A DNA stretch of 40,328 nt from Caldisphaera sp. GTDB lineage: Archaea > Thermoproteota > Thermoprotei_A > Sulfolobales > Acidilobaceae. Of this stretch, positions 18,998-27,306 are shown one piece after another. The stretch covers positions 1-40,328 of the forward strand of contig PNIA01000007.1 in NCBI GenBank assembly GCA_002877855.1. The letters run 5' to 3'. The notes beneath the pieces were generated by a model. It worked only from the letters and a program-made list of their open reading frames with translations. It was not told the DNA's origin and searched no databases. Each line of letters opens with the position of its first letter. Positions within the stretch are counted from its first letter, which is position 1. The position numbers and the translations under genes are program-made.

Positions 18998-19115
18998 CCA
19001 ACTAAATGAGTGATAAAATTATGACCAACTAAATGAGTGATAAAATTATGACCAACTAAATGAGTGATAAAATTATGACCAACTAAATGAGTGATAAAAT
19101 TATGACCAACTAAAT
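18998..19115. repeat. 27-nt tandem repeat, 4.4 copies, upstream of ilvB
   Basis: Four identical 27-nt units (18998, 19025, 19052, 19079; each begins CCAACTAAATGAGTGATAAA on the plus strand) plus 10 nt of a fifth at 19106-19115. The block starts 13 nt before the ilvB ATG and adjoins its ribosome site. With a TATA box at 19176-19187 all copies would lie in a leader of about 165 nt, long for this kind of archaeon. Possible roles: repeated operator, RNA regulatory element, or plain replication-slippage product. Confidence 0.95.
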
Positions 19116-19175
19116 TTAAATTTGGCTTTGCATCTACCCCACCTAAATTACTAATATTTTTTTATTGTTTCTGCC

Positions 19176-19187
19176 TTTTAAATATTT
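19176..19187 (-). promoter_or_regulatory. Candidate TATA box for the ilv operon
   Basis: On the minus strand AAATATTTAAAA, the best TATA-like element between the HemW-like gene and ilvB, with transcription expected to begin about 25 nt further, near 19155. It lies upstream of the 27-nt repeats. Pattern-based call; an initiation site within the repeats is not excluded. Confidence 0.4.
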
Positions 19188-19284
19188 CTTTTTACCTAGT
19201 CTAAAACATCTACATAAATTTTTATATTTTAACTAAAATGTTAAATTTTTAATTTTTATTTACATAATGTAATTAAATTTAATG

Positions 19285-20505
19285 TCATATCTTATTTTGA
19301 ATTGCATACTTTCTTATATTTGAAATATTAATATATAAATATTTCATAAACAAATTAGAATAGTACTTTCCATTATTTGTAACCTTAAAGTAATTACCAT
19401 CATCTTTTATTATACCTAAGAAGCTTAATAGATTAATTTCACTTCTAAGATAATGATATATATCATGGTTAAACTTAGTTTCAAATTCTTTTTTATTAAT
19501 TTTTAAAGAATACAACCTATAAATTAAATAAATATAAATTTGATCTTTAAGATTTAATTCTCTTAATAATGAAATGGAAAATTTACCATTATTAATCATT
19601 TTTTCATATTTTTCTAAACTAAATGAATTTGCATAATAGTATTGCGATAGATGGCTCATAGCGCCAGTGCCAACTCCTATGAAATCATCGTTATCTATTA
19701 TATATTCATCAACTATTGAGCCTTGATTTTTAGAAAAGGTCCACGCTGTAGATTGATAATAATCGCTATCTGAAAATTGATTAGTTAACACATTATATAA
19801 CATTTTTTCATTTTTTTCATCAGGATACATAAATTCCTTAGGAGCTTGTCTTATTGATGGCATAATTGGATAAAAGGTTATTTGATTAGCCTTGCTTTTT
19901 TTAACAATATCAATTTCATTAACTAAATCTTCTTTTTTTTGACCTGGTATATTGAAAAGAATATCAACATTTAACGTTGGTATCTTTGAAGCTATATCTA
20001 TCTTTTCCAATAATTCCTCAGTGTTAACTTGTTGTCTTCCTATTTTTCTTTGTATAACAGGTACAAAAGATTCAACACCTAATGATAACCTTGTTATGCC
20101 TGTTTTTTCAAGCTCCGAAACTTTTTCATCATTAATATCATAAGGTGAAGCCTCGATAGAAATATCATCAATTTTATTGTACTCCTTTATGTAATCCAAT
20201 AAATCGCACACTTCTTCTGTAGCTAATGTTGGCGTACCTCCACCAATATATATAGTAGAAAAATTAAAGCCCATTGATATATATTTCTCTAATTCTTTTT
20301 TGAGCGCATCAAAATAACCTTTTTTTAGACTCGGTTTGTATAAGATGCTATGAAATATACAGAACGGACAAAGAGACGTACAAAATGGAACGTGTATATA
20401 TAATGCTAATTTCCTATCATAATAAGGAGGATTAAAACTGTCTACCTCTTTTAATTTCCAATTATAATTATTAAACATGTTTTGTATAACTTTCTCTATT
20501 AACAT
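19285..20505 (-). CDS. HemW/HemN-like radical SAM protein
   Basis: About 406 residues. YIHVPFCTSLCPFCIFHS carries the CxxxCxxC radical-SAM [4Fe-4S] motif, followed by TIYIGGGTPTL, LSLGVESF and VDILFNIPGQ, the order seen in coproporphyrinogen III oxidase-like (HemN/HemW) enzymes; the C-terminal part ends in a winged-helix-like HemN_C region. HemW proteins are heme chaperones, true HemN makes protoporphyrinogen anaerobically; the sequence cannot decide. Start put at the ATG at 20505, after GGGG; an ATG at 20523 would place that signal inside the gene. Stands alone, with about 105 nt to the next gene upstream; its 3' end faces the ilv leader in the same direction. Confidence 0.82.
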   Translation of the reverse strand: MLIEKVIQNMFNNYNWKLKEVDSFNPPYYDRKLALYIHVPFCTSLCPFCIFHSILYKPSLKKGYFDALKKELEKYISMGFNFSTIYIGGGTPTLATEEVCDLLDYIKEYNKIDDISIEASPYDINDEKVSELEKTGITRLSLGVESFVPVIQRKIGRQQVNTEELLEKIDIASKIPTLNVDILFNIPGQKKEDLVNEIDIVKKSKANQITFYPIMPSIRQAPKEFMYPDEKNEKMLYNVLTNQFSDSDYYQSTAWTFSKNQGSIVDEYIIDNDDFIGVGTGAMSHLSQYYYANSFSLEKYEKMINNGKFSISLLRELNLKDQIYIYLIYRLYSLKINKKEFETKFNHDIYHYLRSEINLLSFLGIIKDDGNYFKVTNNGKYYSNLFMKYLYINISNIRKYAIQNKI

Positions 20506-20628
20506 TAACGTTCCCCAATGCATATTGATAAGCTAAGTTATAAATATTTTATCTGATAAACATACTATATATTAGAATAATAAATTATATTAAAGATATA
20601 TAATATATTTTATCATTTTTATTAAATA

Positions 20629-20946
20629 CTAACAATATGCCATAGCTTTTATCAAGTTTTCCTTAGCCAAAATTGCATTTTGCATCACCCTTGGAATAGG
20701 TGGTATCTGATTCATTAACTTATCAGCCCTATTTATTATTTTTTGCAGCTCTATCATATTACATCCACTTTTACTCAAATTGCTTATTTGTAATGATAGA
20801 CCTTTTAGTGATGCCCTAATAACTACCAAATTATCGGAGTTATCTTTATCTATCATTCCGTTTAAATAGTTTGCTGCTTGCGTTAATAAACTGCTGGCCT
20901 CAACCAATAATAACGCAAAAGATCTGGGATCTCGTTTTGAACTCAA
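20629..20946 (-). CDS. Small alpha-helical protein of unknown function
   Basis: About 105 residues, predicted almost wholly helical with a leucine-rich middle (SFALLLVEASSLLTQAANYL, LVVIRASLKGLSLQISNLS) and one internal and one C-terminal cysteine. No family recognised. Start chosen as TTG 20946, lying 5 nt after a GGTGA at 20952-20956; an in-frame GTG at 20955 sits within that signal. Directly upstream lie two tandem copies of a 35-nt sequence that contains a TATA box. Likely a single-gene transcript, perhaps highly expressed given the doubled promoter, but this is inference. Confidence 0.6.
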   Translation of the reverse strand: MSSKRDPRSFALLLVEASSLLTQAANYLNGMIDKDNSDNLVVIRASLKGLSLQISNLSKSGCNMIELQKIINRADKLMNQIPPIPRVMQNAILAKENLIKAMAYC

Positions 20947-20973
20947 TTGATTCACCTATGCTTACACCATTTC

Positions 20974-21043
20974 CTTTGTATCAAATAGAAGTTATAAAGA
21001 TACAGATTCTTTGTATCAAATAGAAGTTATAAAGATACAGATT
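20974..21043 (-). promoter_or_regulatory. Exact tandem duplication of a 35-nt promoter-like unit
   Basis: Copies at 20974-21008 and 21009-21043 are identical. On the minus strand each contains TATCTTTATAACTTC, with an archaeal TATA-like TTTATAA, and GTATC/GATAC flanks. The proximal box lies about 45 nt before the start of the small helical protein at 20946. Either a doubled core promoter or a duplicated regulator site. Confidence 0.7.
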
Positions 21044-21069
21044 TTGGGAACCTAAGCATATATAAAAAA

Positions 21070-21390
21070 TTACTTAGGGGTTATCTTAATTTTTTCTATT
21101 TCATAACTTTTTATCCTATTTTCCTCAATAATAATTGTTATTAATACATCTGCATCTATTAATTCACTATTAAACTTATATTTGCAAGTTCTTTCCTCAT
21201 TATCGTCATTTGAAAGACATTCTATGTTTATACCTTCTGACATCAATGCATCAATGAATTTTTCTAAAGAATCTTCCTTATATTCACCCAGCGTATCTGT
21301 TATAGTATCTAAATCATCCTCTAGGTCTAATATTTCATTTGAAATTTCATCTAAGTCACTTATATCATCAACGTCAATTGAACAAGGCAT
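21070..21390 (-). CDS. Small acidic protein of unknown function
   Basis: 106 residues, strongly acidic in the first half (DVDDISDLDEISNEILDLED), with a likely coiled-coil/helix start followed by a short beta-rich C-terminal domain (TCKYKFN, ADVLITIIIEENRIKSYEIE). Three cysteines, not in a metal-binding spacing. ATG start with GGTG 5-7 nt upstream. It precedes the helical protein at 20946 in the same direction, but the duplicated promoter stands between them, so they may be separately transcribed. No family recognised. Confidence 0.55.
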   Translation of the reverse strand: MPCSIDVDDISDLDEISNEILDLEDDLDTITDTLGEYKEDSLEKFIDALMSEGINIECLSNDDNEERTCKYKFNSELIDADVLITIIIEENRIKSYEIEKIKITPK

Positions 21391-21551
21391 ATCTTACACC
21401 TTGTATAATTTGTATTTCCGACCTTATAGATTTGTATAACTTTAAATCATAAACAAAATATAAATATTATTTAAGAAATTTTATGCTTTTTTGCAATTTA
21501 ATTAACATATTATGCATATTGTTTAAATGTTAATTAAAAGCTTTTATATTA

Positions 21552-21588
21552 GTTTAACATTAGTAAGCATAGTAATACTAAGTTAAAC
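21552..21588. promoter_or_regulatory. Inverted repeat upstream of the 21635 gene
   Basis: GTTTAAC-A-TTAGTA, a 10-nt loop, then TACTAA-GTTAAAC: 13 paired positions with one bulged A. It lies 47 nt upstream of the start at 21635, between two divergently read small genes. It could be an operator dyad or an RNA hairpin. A GGAGG at 21597-21601 follows with no start codon in range. Confidence 0.5.
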
Positions 21589-21634
21589 AAAATTTAGGAG
21601 GAAAAGTTTAAAATAAAATAAAAGAAGTGAATAA

Positions 21635-21970
21635 ATGATGGATGAGATAGATCAAATATATAAAAGTTTATATTCTCAACAGATTGATTATGATAATATT
21701 TTAAATATAATGTTTAAAGAAAATGAAGATATCCCAATATTTATTGATAACCACACGTGGAGCTTATTAAAAAATTATATGTATGAACTAGATATGGGTG
21801 TTGAATTGTCACGAAAACCAAGAGGAGGGTTATACATAAGTTTGAACATAAACAAGGGAAGTCTATTTATTAGTTTATGCGATGGTAAAGAGATTTTAAT
21901 GAAAACAAGCATGCCATTAGAAGAATTTTTTAATAAATTAAAAGAATATACTAAAAACCACTTAATTTAA
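21635..21970 (+). CDS. Small protein of unknown function
   Basis: 111 residues, mixed alpha/beta: an N-terminal helical part (DEIDQIYKSLYSQQIDYDNIL), a central strand-rich part (GVELSRKPRGGLYISLNINKGSLFISLCDG) and a C-terminal helix (LEEFFNKLKEYTKN). No known domain recognised. ATG ATG start with GAAGTGA 4-6 nt upstream. It is divergent from the acidic protein at 21390 with 244 nt between, and its stop lies 2 nt from the convergent deacetylase gene. Codon use looks like its neighbours, so there is no sign of transfer. Confidence 0.55.
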   Translation: MMDEIDQIYKSLYSQQIDYDNILNIMFKENEDIPIFIDNHTWSLLKNYMYELDMGVELSRKPRGGLYISLNINKGSLFISLCDGKEILMKTSMPLEEFFNKLKEYTKNHLI

Positions 21971-21972
21971 AA

Positions 21973-22854
21973 TTATGGACTTTTCTTAAAGTTCTCTATC
22001 CAGAATTTGGCTATCTCTTCTCTTTTAGCTATCCATACATCATGAGATTTCAAATATCTTATAAATTCTTGCAGTGCCTTAATTCTGCCAGGTCTACCAG
22101 TAATTCTTACATGCATACCAACACTCATCATTTTAGTTTCATATTTTGATTCCTCATATAGTTGATCAAAAGAATCCTTCACATAAGAAAAGAATTCTTC
22201 AGCCGTAGAAAATCTATTCATGGGAAACAAAAAATGAAAGTCATTTATATCTGGAGTATACGGTATTATTAGAAGTCCATTTTTATAATAGTATGGCAAA
22301 TCATCATTATATGCATCTGAATCATATAAAAATCCTAATTCCTTTATTATATCAATTGTATTTTCACTTGGTTCTCTAGCATAGAAACCTAAAGGCTTCA
22401 CACCAGTTAAATTTTTAATTATTTCAATAGATTTTTCTATTTGCCTTTTTTCTTCATCATAGCTTAACCTATAATTTTCAAACCATCTTAAGCCATGATC
22501 AACTATTTCATGACCTTGGTCAACAATCGCTTTAGCTGCTAATGGATTTAATTCTAGTGTATGGGCTACCGAGAAGAATGAGGCCTTTACATCATTATCC
22601 TTTAAAACTTTTAATATTCTCCAAATAGCAGCCCTAGTTCCGTATTCATAAACACTTTCCAAGCCAATATCTCTACCCTTAATATCAGTTGGCGGAAATT
22701 CACCTATTAATTCAACTATTCCATCAACATTGTATGAATGCTCAGAACCACATTCATAATTAAAAACTAGATTAACCGCTAGTCTCTTTCCATTGGGCCA
22801 TTTAAAGTCTGGGTAATTATTTGAATAACCTATAAAGTCTCTTTCATACACCAA
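21973..22854 (-). CDS. Polysaccharide deacetylase-family (NodB/PuuE-like) hydrolase
   Basis: 293 residues of the NodB homology fold. Motifs: VNLVFNYECGSEHSYN near the N terminus (in place of the TFDD motif), KASFFSVAHTLELNP, the metal-site-like HEIVDHGLRW, GFYAREPSENT, YDSDAYNDDLPY and MHVRITGRPGR. The order and the RPGR end match PuuE-type allantoinase-like proteins, which act on small amides rather than chitin. No signal peptide, so cytoplasmic. Start TTG at 22854 with GGGG 7 nt upstream; a GTG one codon later is also possible. No purine-catabolism genes are close, so allantoinase activity is a family guess only. Confidence 0.78.
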   Translation of the reverse strand: MVYERDFIGYSNNYPDFKWPNGKRLAVNLVFNYECGSEHSYNVDGIVELIGEFPPTDIKGRDIGLESVYEYGTRAAIWRILKVLKDNDVKASFFSVAHTLELNPLAAKAIVDQGHEIVDHGLRWFENYRLSYDEEKRQIEKSIEIIKNLTGVKPLGFYAREPSENTIDIIKELGFLYDSDAYNDDLPYYYKNGLLIIPYTPDINDFHFLFPMNRFSTAEEFFSYVKDSFDQLYEESKYETKMMSVGMHVRITGRPGRIKALQEFIRYLKSHDVWIAKREEIAKFWIENFKKSP

Positions 22855-22999
22855 AACTTATCCCCATTAAATAAAAAAATGAAAAGAAAATAAGTTTTTC
22901 TAATCTCATAAAAATAAGAAATTAAGAAAAAACTAATAACATTTATTAATACTATAAATTATCAAGCTATATTTTTTATTAATATGATAAGATAATTTT

Positions 23000-23470
23000 T
23001 TATAAATACTTAATACCTCTAACTGCTATGCTATAGTTATTTCCAGGTTTCCATACAAAATCATTGGGGAAAAACATCTTTCCACTTATTAATTCCAGGC
23101 CTTCTTTTTCATTTCCATTTAATATTAAAGCCCACGCTTTTAACACAATATTATCATCAAATTCCTTAATTTCTTTCTTATCATACTTTTCTATATCTAA
23201 ACCGATATTTATTATAACCCTACTCATCGGAATTAATGGTTCGCAAGAATACATCAATATTAGACCTCCATAAACTGTAGAATACCAAATAACTTTTTTA
23301 ATAATATCTAAGTTGTAATTTGATGGATTCCATTCTTTCATGCTATCAGTTATATCATTTATTACATACTTAACATCATTATCTGGTGGCCAAGGAGCAT
23401 TAATAATTGGTCCAGCTATATAAAAACACTTAGATTTCGCTAATATTCCCACAGGATATAAATCAACCAA
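23000..23470 (-). CDS. Conserved-looking protein of unknown function
   Basis: 156 residues with no membrane segment or signal peptide. It has aromatic and proline-rich parts (AGPIINAPWPPDNDVKYV, VWKPGNNYSIAVRG) and central helices (ALILNGNEKEGLELISGKMF). No family recognised. TTG start with GAGGT about 7 nt upstream. It follows the DUF2299-like gene by 10 nt in the same direction, so the two are almost certainly co-transcribed and may work together. Confidence 0.6.
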   Translation of the reverse strand: MVDLYPVGILAKSKCFYIAGPIINAPWPPDNDVKYVINDITDSMKEWNPSNYNLDIIKKVIWYSTVYGGLILMYSCEPLIPMSRVIINIGLDIEKYDKKEIKEFDDNIVLKAWALILNGNEKEGLELISGKMFFPNDFVWKPGNNYSIAVRGIKYL

Positions 23471-23480
23471 CCTTATAACC

Positions 23481-23978
23481 TCACATATGCATTACAGTCT
23501 GCCCACCTTGTTTAAACGATCCGCCTAGCTTAATATTAAAATATGTTGCTATCAAAGTATACGTATTTGTTAATAATCTTATGGAATCCGTTAATTCACT
23601 TTGAGACAATTTTTCTCCATAAATAACTTTAGTAACAATTATATTATCTGGCATAGACAAATCAGGCTGAAATATTATAATACATGAAGAGCACATATAA
23701 TATAGGCTCCTTAATAGCTCGCCTATCATATTAGCCTTATCCTGCTCAGACAAATGAGATAATTTTTCCTTGTGTTCATCGGCTACCTTAACTCCCATTG
23801 TACATGCATATTTTTCTGTTCTCCCCTTTGGTTTTTGAACGGATATCGAAACCTTCATTGGAATCTTACTCATAGCATTAATAGCCCATTCTATTGGAGC
23901 TTCCTTTGGTATTGGAATTTCTGATATATCTAAATCTTCTTCCTTCAGCCATTTTATTATGTCATCTTTTATTCCCAA
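23481..23978 (-). CDS. DUF2299-like protein
   Basis: About 165 residues. N terminus DDIIKWLKEEDLDISEIPIP, then strands (PMKVSISVQKPKGRTEKYACTMGVKV) and a helical middle (ANMIGELLRSLYYMCSSCIIIFQPDL), ending in another strand-helix unit. The arrangement resembles the archaeal DUF2299 family, function unknown; I hold this as tentative. Start chosen at TTG 23978 with GGTG 6 nt upstream; an upstream TTG at 23990 contains that signal. Operon partner of the unknown gene ending at 23000. Divergent from mtnA at 24098, with about 120 nt of shared promoter space. Confidence 0.55.
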   Translation of the reverse strand: MGIKDDIIKWLKEEDLDISEIPIPKEAPIEWAINAMSKIPMKVSISVQKPKGRTEKYACTMGVKVADEHKEKLSHLSEQDKANMIGELLRSLYYMCSSCIIIFQPDLSMPDNIIVTKVIYGEKLSQSELTDSIRLLTNTYTLIATYFNIKLGGSFKQGGQTVMHM

Positions 23979-24097
23979 TTTAAGCACCAATTAAGAAATA
24001 CAGTTTTTTATTAAAATATTTTTCCTCTTTTCGCTTAATATAATTCTAAGATAAACACATTTTACTTTATCCCCAAACTAAGAATTTGGTGAATACA

Positions 24098-25198
24098 TTG
24101 AATGATATAAGAAAGGAGTTAGACAGGCTTAAACCATATCTAAAAATTAAACCCCTTTATTGGGACTTTGATAAAAATGAATTTTATTGGATAGACACTA
24201 GATTAATACCATGGAAAGAAATTTATAGAAATACGAAAGATTATAGAAGAGTTGCGATAGCAATCAAAGAAATGGAAATAAGAGGAGCCCCAGCCATAGG
24301 AGTTTCAGCAGCTTATGGATTGGCATTATCTGTTTTATATGACAAATCAAATAATATAAGCGAATTGATAAAAAATTCTAAGGAAGCATACAATGTGCTC
24401 TCTTCCACAAGACCAACAGCATATAATTTATTTTGGGCTTTAAATAGAATTTGGAATGTAATATTAAAAGAAAGTGAAAAAAATGACACAGAAGAGATTA
24501 AAAATGCAGTTTTGAGTGAGGCACACAAAATTTATATTGAAGATGTTAAAAATAACGTAGAGATGGGAAGATTGGGATCCAAAGTAATAGATAATAATTC
24601 TAAGATAATTACTCATTGCAATACTGGTGCTTTGGCAACAGCTGGTTTTGGAACTGCATTGGGAGTAATAAGATATGCTTATTATGAAGGTAAAAGTGTG
24701 CACGTTTATGCAGATGAGACAAGACCATTGCTACAAGGAGCCAGATTAACCATTTGGGAACTTAAAAAAGAGGGCATTCCTTCAACTCTAATAGTAGACG
24801 GTGCCTCAGGTCTATTATTTAAGAAAAACATGGCAAATATGGCAATAGTTGGAGCAGATAGGATAACATTAACTGGATATGTTGCAAATAAAATTGGTAC
24901 TTTTAACTTAGCTTTGGCAGCAAACTATAGCAATAAACCATTCTATGTTGCAGCTCCATTAAGCACTGTTCAGCCGATAGAAAATCCAGAAGAAATTATT
25001 ATAGAAGAGAGATCAGATGATGAAGTAACTAATATTATGGGTCAATTAAGAATAGCAGCTGAAGGAACTGAAGCATATAATCCTGCATTCGATATAACTC
25101 CGCCAGAACTAATAGAGGGGATCATGACAGAAAAAGGCATTGTTAAGAAACCATATCTAAATAACTTCAAGTCATTTCTTTCAATATCTCCACACTAA
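24098..25198 (+). CDS. mtnA: S-methyl-5-thioribose-1-phosphate isomerase (MtnA-like)
   Basis: About 366 residues of the eIF2B-related isomerase family, which converts methylthioribose-1-phosphate to the ribulose form in methionine salvage. Landmarks: EIRGAPAIGVSAAYG, STRPTAYNLFWAL, the catalytic Cys in HCNTGALATAGFGTALG, ADETRPLLQGARLT, the catalytic Asp in VGADRITLTGYVANKIGT and YVAAPLSTVQP. Length is normal. TTG start at 24098, 5 nt after GGTGA at 24088-24092; the earlier TTG at 24086 overlaps it. Ribose-1,5-bisphosphate isomerase is the closest alternative, but the sequence motifs fit MtnA better. Single gene, followed by an AT-rich gap to icd. Confidence 0.88.
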   Translation: MNDIRKELDRLKPYLKIKPLYWDFDKNEFYWIDTRLIPWKEIYRNTKDYRRVAIAIKEMEIRGAPAIGVSAAYGLALSVLYDKSNNISELIKNSKEAYNVLSSTRPTAYNLFWALNRIWNVILKESEKNDTEEIKNAVLSEAHKIYIEDVKNNVEMGRLGSKVIDNNSKIITHCNTGALATAGFGTALGVIRYAYYEGKSVHVYADETRPLLQGARLTIWELKKEGIPSTLIVDGASGLLFKKNMANMAIVGADRITLTGYVANKIGTFNLALAANYSNKPFYVAAPLSTVQPIENPEEIIIEERSDDEVTNIMGQLRIAAEGTEAYNPAFDITPPELIEGIMTEKGIVKKPYLNNFKSFLSISPH

Positions 25199-25343
25199 AT
25201 AAGATTTGTTATTTTTTATCAATCAGTTTTTAAATTCAAATTAAAAATATTTTATTATAATTTATTTATAACATCTTTATAATTTACTAAATGATAATGA
25301 ATTTATACCCTATACATATGCAAATTTATATAGGTGAGAGTAG

Positions 25344-26609
25344 TTGGGAAAAATTCCGTGTTCAATTGATGAATTAAAACCTCCATCAGAGGGAAAATTT
25401 GCAAAGTATGAAAATGGTAAATTGATTGTACCTGATACTCCAATAGTAGCTTACTTTAAAGGGGATGGTATTGGTCCTGAAATTGTAAATAGTGCAATCA
25501 AAGTTGTTGATGCAGCAGTTCAAAAAGCTTATGGCTCAAATAGAAAAATCTTTTGGTGGCAAGTAGCAGCTGGTGAAGAGGCACAAAAAGAGTGCGGAAA
25601 TCTTTTGCCTGAAGCAACTCTAGAGGCATTTAAGAGATCAAGAATAAATCTCAAGGGACCGCTAACAACACCTGTTGGTAGTGGATTTAGAAGCTTAAAT
25701 GTCTCATTAAGAATTATTTTAGATTTATATGCAAACATAAGACCAGTTAAATGGTATGGTCAACCCTCTCCTCATTGTCATCCAGACAGAATAAATTGGG
25801 TTATATTTAGAGAAAATACTGAAGACGTTTATATGGGTATAGAATTTCCATGGAATTCCCCAGAAGCCAATAAAATTAGAGATTTCTTCAAAAAGGAATT
25901 AAAGATAGAACTAAGGCCTGATGCTGGAATTGGAATCAAACCAATATCAAAATTTGGTACACAAAGGCTTATGAGAAGGGCATTGGAATGGGCAGTTAGA
26001 AATAATATTAAACGTGTCACAATACAGCATAAAGGAAACATACAGAAATACACTGAAGGGGCTTTTAGAGAATGGGCATATGAGGTAGCATTAAACGAAT
26101 TTAGGGATTATATAGTTACAGAGGACGAAGTTAATACAAAGTATGCTGGAAAGACGCCAGAAAACAAGATAGTAGTAAATGATAGAATTGCAGACAACAT
26201 GCTACAACAAATAATAACAAGACCAGGAGAATACAATATCATAGTATCTCCAAACTTAAATGGAGATTACATCAGTGATGAGGCAAATGCGTTGGTAGGA
26301 GGTATTGGAATGGCTGCTGGATTAGATATGGGAGATGGTGTTGCAGTCGCAGAACCAGTCCATGGAAGTGCTCCAAAATATACTGGCAAAAATGTTACAA
26401 ACCCAACAGCAGAAATATTAAGCGCTGCCGTATTGATAGGAGATTACGTTGGATGGAGAGAAGTTAAACTATATATTGAAGATGCCATTGTTAAAGCAAT
26501 AAAGAATAAACACGTCACTTATGACCTAGCAAGAGAAATGCCTGGTGTTACACCTATATCAACAAGTGAATATACTGATGTACTGGTGGATTATATAAAA
26601 CAAGCATAA
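25344..26609 (+). CDS. icd: Isocitrate dehydrogenase (NADP-type)
   Basis: 421 residues, full length for archaeal IDH; oxidizes isocitrate to 2-oxoglutarate in the TCA cycle. Seen: YFKGDGIGPEIV, GPLTTPVGSGFRSLNVSLR with the substrate Ser and Arg, the NIRPVKW arm, FRENTEDVYMGIEF, VTIQHKGNIQKYTEGAFR, and the metal-binding SPNLNGDYISDEANALVGG then HGSAPKYTGKNVTNP. The SLNVSLR substrate helix and length favour isocitrate over isopropylmalate. TTG start with GGTGA 5-6 nt upstream. Monocistronic by spacing; converges with the HAD phosphatase gene, 23 nt apart. Confidence 0.92.
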   Translation: MGKIPCSIDELKPPSEGKFAKYENGKLIVPDTPIVAYFKGDGIGPEIVNSAIKVVDAAVQKAYGSNRKIFWWQVAAGEEAQKECGNLLPEATLEAFKRSRINLKGPLTTPVGSGFRSLNVSLRIILDLYANIRPVKWYGQPSPHCHPDRINWVIFRENTEDVYMGIEFPWNSPEANKIRDFFKKELKIELRPDAGIGIKPISKFGTQRLMRRALEWAVRNNIKRVTIQHKGNIQKYTEGAFREWAYEVALNEFRDYIVTEDEVNTKYAGKTPENKIVVNDRIADNMLQQIITRPGEYNIIVSPNLNGDYISDEANALVGGIGMAAGLDMGDGVAVAEPVHGSAPKYTGKNVTNPTAEILSAAVLIGDYVGWREVKLYIEDAIVKAIKNKHVTYDLAREMPGVTPISTSEYTDVLVDYIKQA

Positions 26610-26632
26610 ACACCTTATTATTTTTCTTCAAT

Positions 26633-27289
26633 TTATTTTCCTTCAATCTTTTTTATAATATCACATATTTGATTTAAATTGCTAATTTTATATTTAGAAA
26701 TATTTAATAGACTTTCATCATTACCAAATAAAACTGGATAACCAACTTTGATCATAGCATTATAGTCCCACTTAGAATCTCCAACATACATTGTTTCTTG
26801 TGGCTCTACATTTAAATATTGTAAAATTCTCATAAGCGCCTTTTCTTTATTAGTTCCAACCATAGGTAAACCTCCTGGAACTAAGTAACCAAATTTATTG
26901 AATTCCAATTCATTTGCCATCCAAATTTCTGCTCCTATAATATCGGCTATTCTATTAACCAATATGTCTATACCACCGCTGAGTAAAGCTATAGTTTTTT
27001 TATTTTTATGCAAACATATTGAAACATCTTTTATTTCATCTCTTACAGGTATTTTTGATAAAATTTTTACCAATTCTTCTATTTTTAATTTACCATTATT
27101 TTTATCAATCCATAGTGAAGTATCTAATCTCATCCATTCCATATAATCAATTTCGCCTTTTTCAAATTTTTTATAATATTCTTTTGCCTTGTCAGCAACA
27201 TCAAAATACTCGTGTAAAAACTCCCAGCTACTTTTTACATTTGTCAATACACCATCAACATCAAAAACTACTAATTTTATATTGTTCAT
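26633..27289 (-). CDS. HAD-family phosphatase (phosphoserine phosphatase-like)
   Basis: 218 residues with the four HAD motifs: VVFDVDGVLTN (nucleophile Asp), ALLSGGIDILVNR (Ser motif), Lys in GTNKEKALM, and VGDSKWDYNAM (metal Asp). The helical cap between motifs 1 and 2 (WEFLHEYFDVADKAKEYYKKFEKGEIDYMEW) has the size of SerB-like enzymes. Phosphoserine is a plausible substrate but other small phosphates are possible. ATG start with GGTGGT 5 nt upstream. Follows the DUF123 gene by 17 nt in the same direction, so probably co-transcribed. Confidence 0.82.
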   Translation of the reverse strand: MNNIKLVVFDVDGVLTNVKSSWEFLHEYFDVADKAKEYYKKFEKGEIDYMEWMRLDTSLWIDKNNGKLKIEELVKILSKIPVRDEIKDVSICLHKNKKTIALLSGGIDILVNRIADIIGAEIWMANELEFNKFGYLVPGGLPMVGTNKEKALMRILQYLNVEPQETMYVGDSKWDYNAMIKVGYPVLFGNDESLLNISKYKISNLNQICDIIKKIEGK

Positions 27290-27306
27290 TTTTTACCACC
27301 ACACTT

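Noticed and set aside
18998..19115. CRISPR array
   Set aside because: The 27-nt units are directly abutting with no spacers.
18982..19160. Leader peptide rich in Leu/Val/Ile encoded by the 27-nt repeats (minus-strand frame HNFITHLVG repeated), ending TGA over the ilvB ATG
   Set aside because: The frame is open and its stop overlaps ATGA, but it has no ATG, GTG or TTG before the repeats (open only from a TAA near 19160), so there is no start to support translation.
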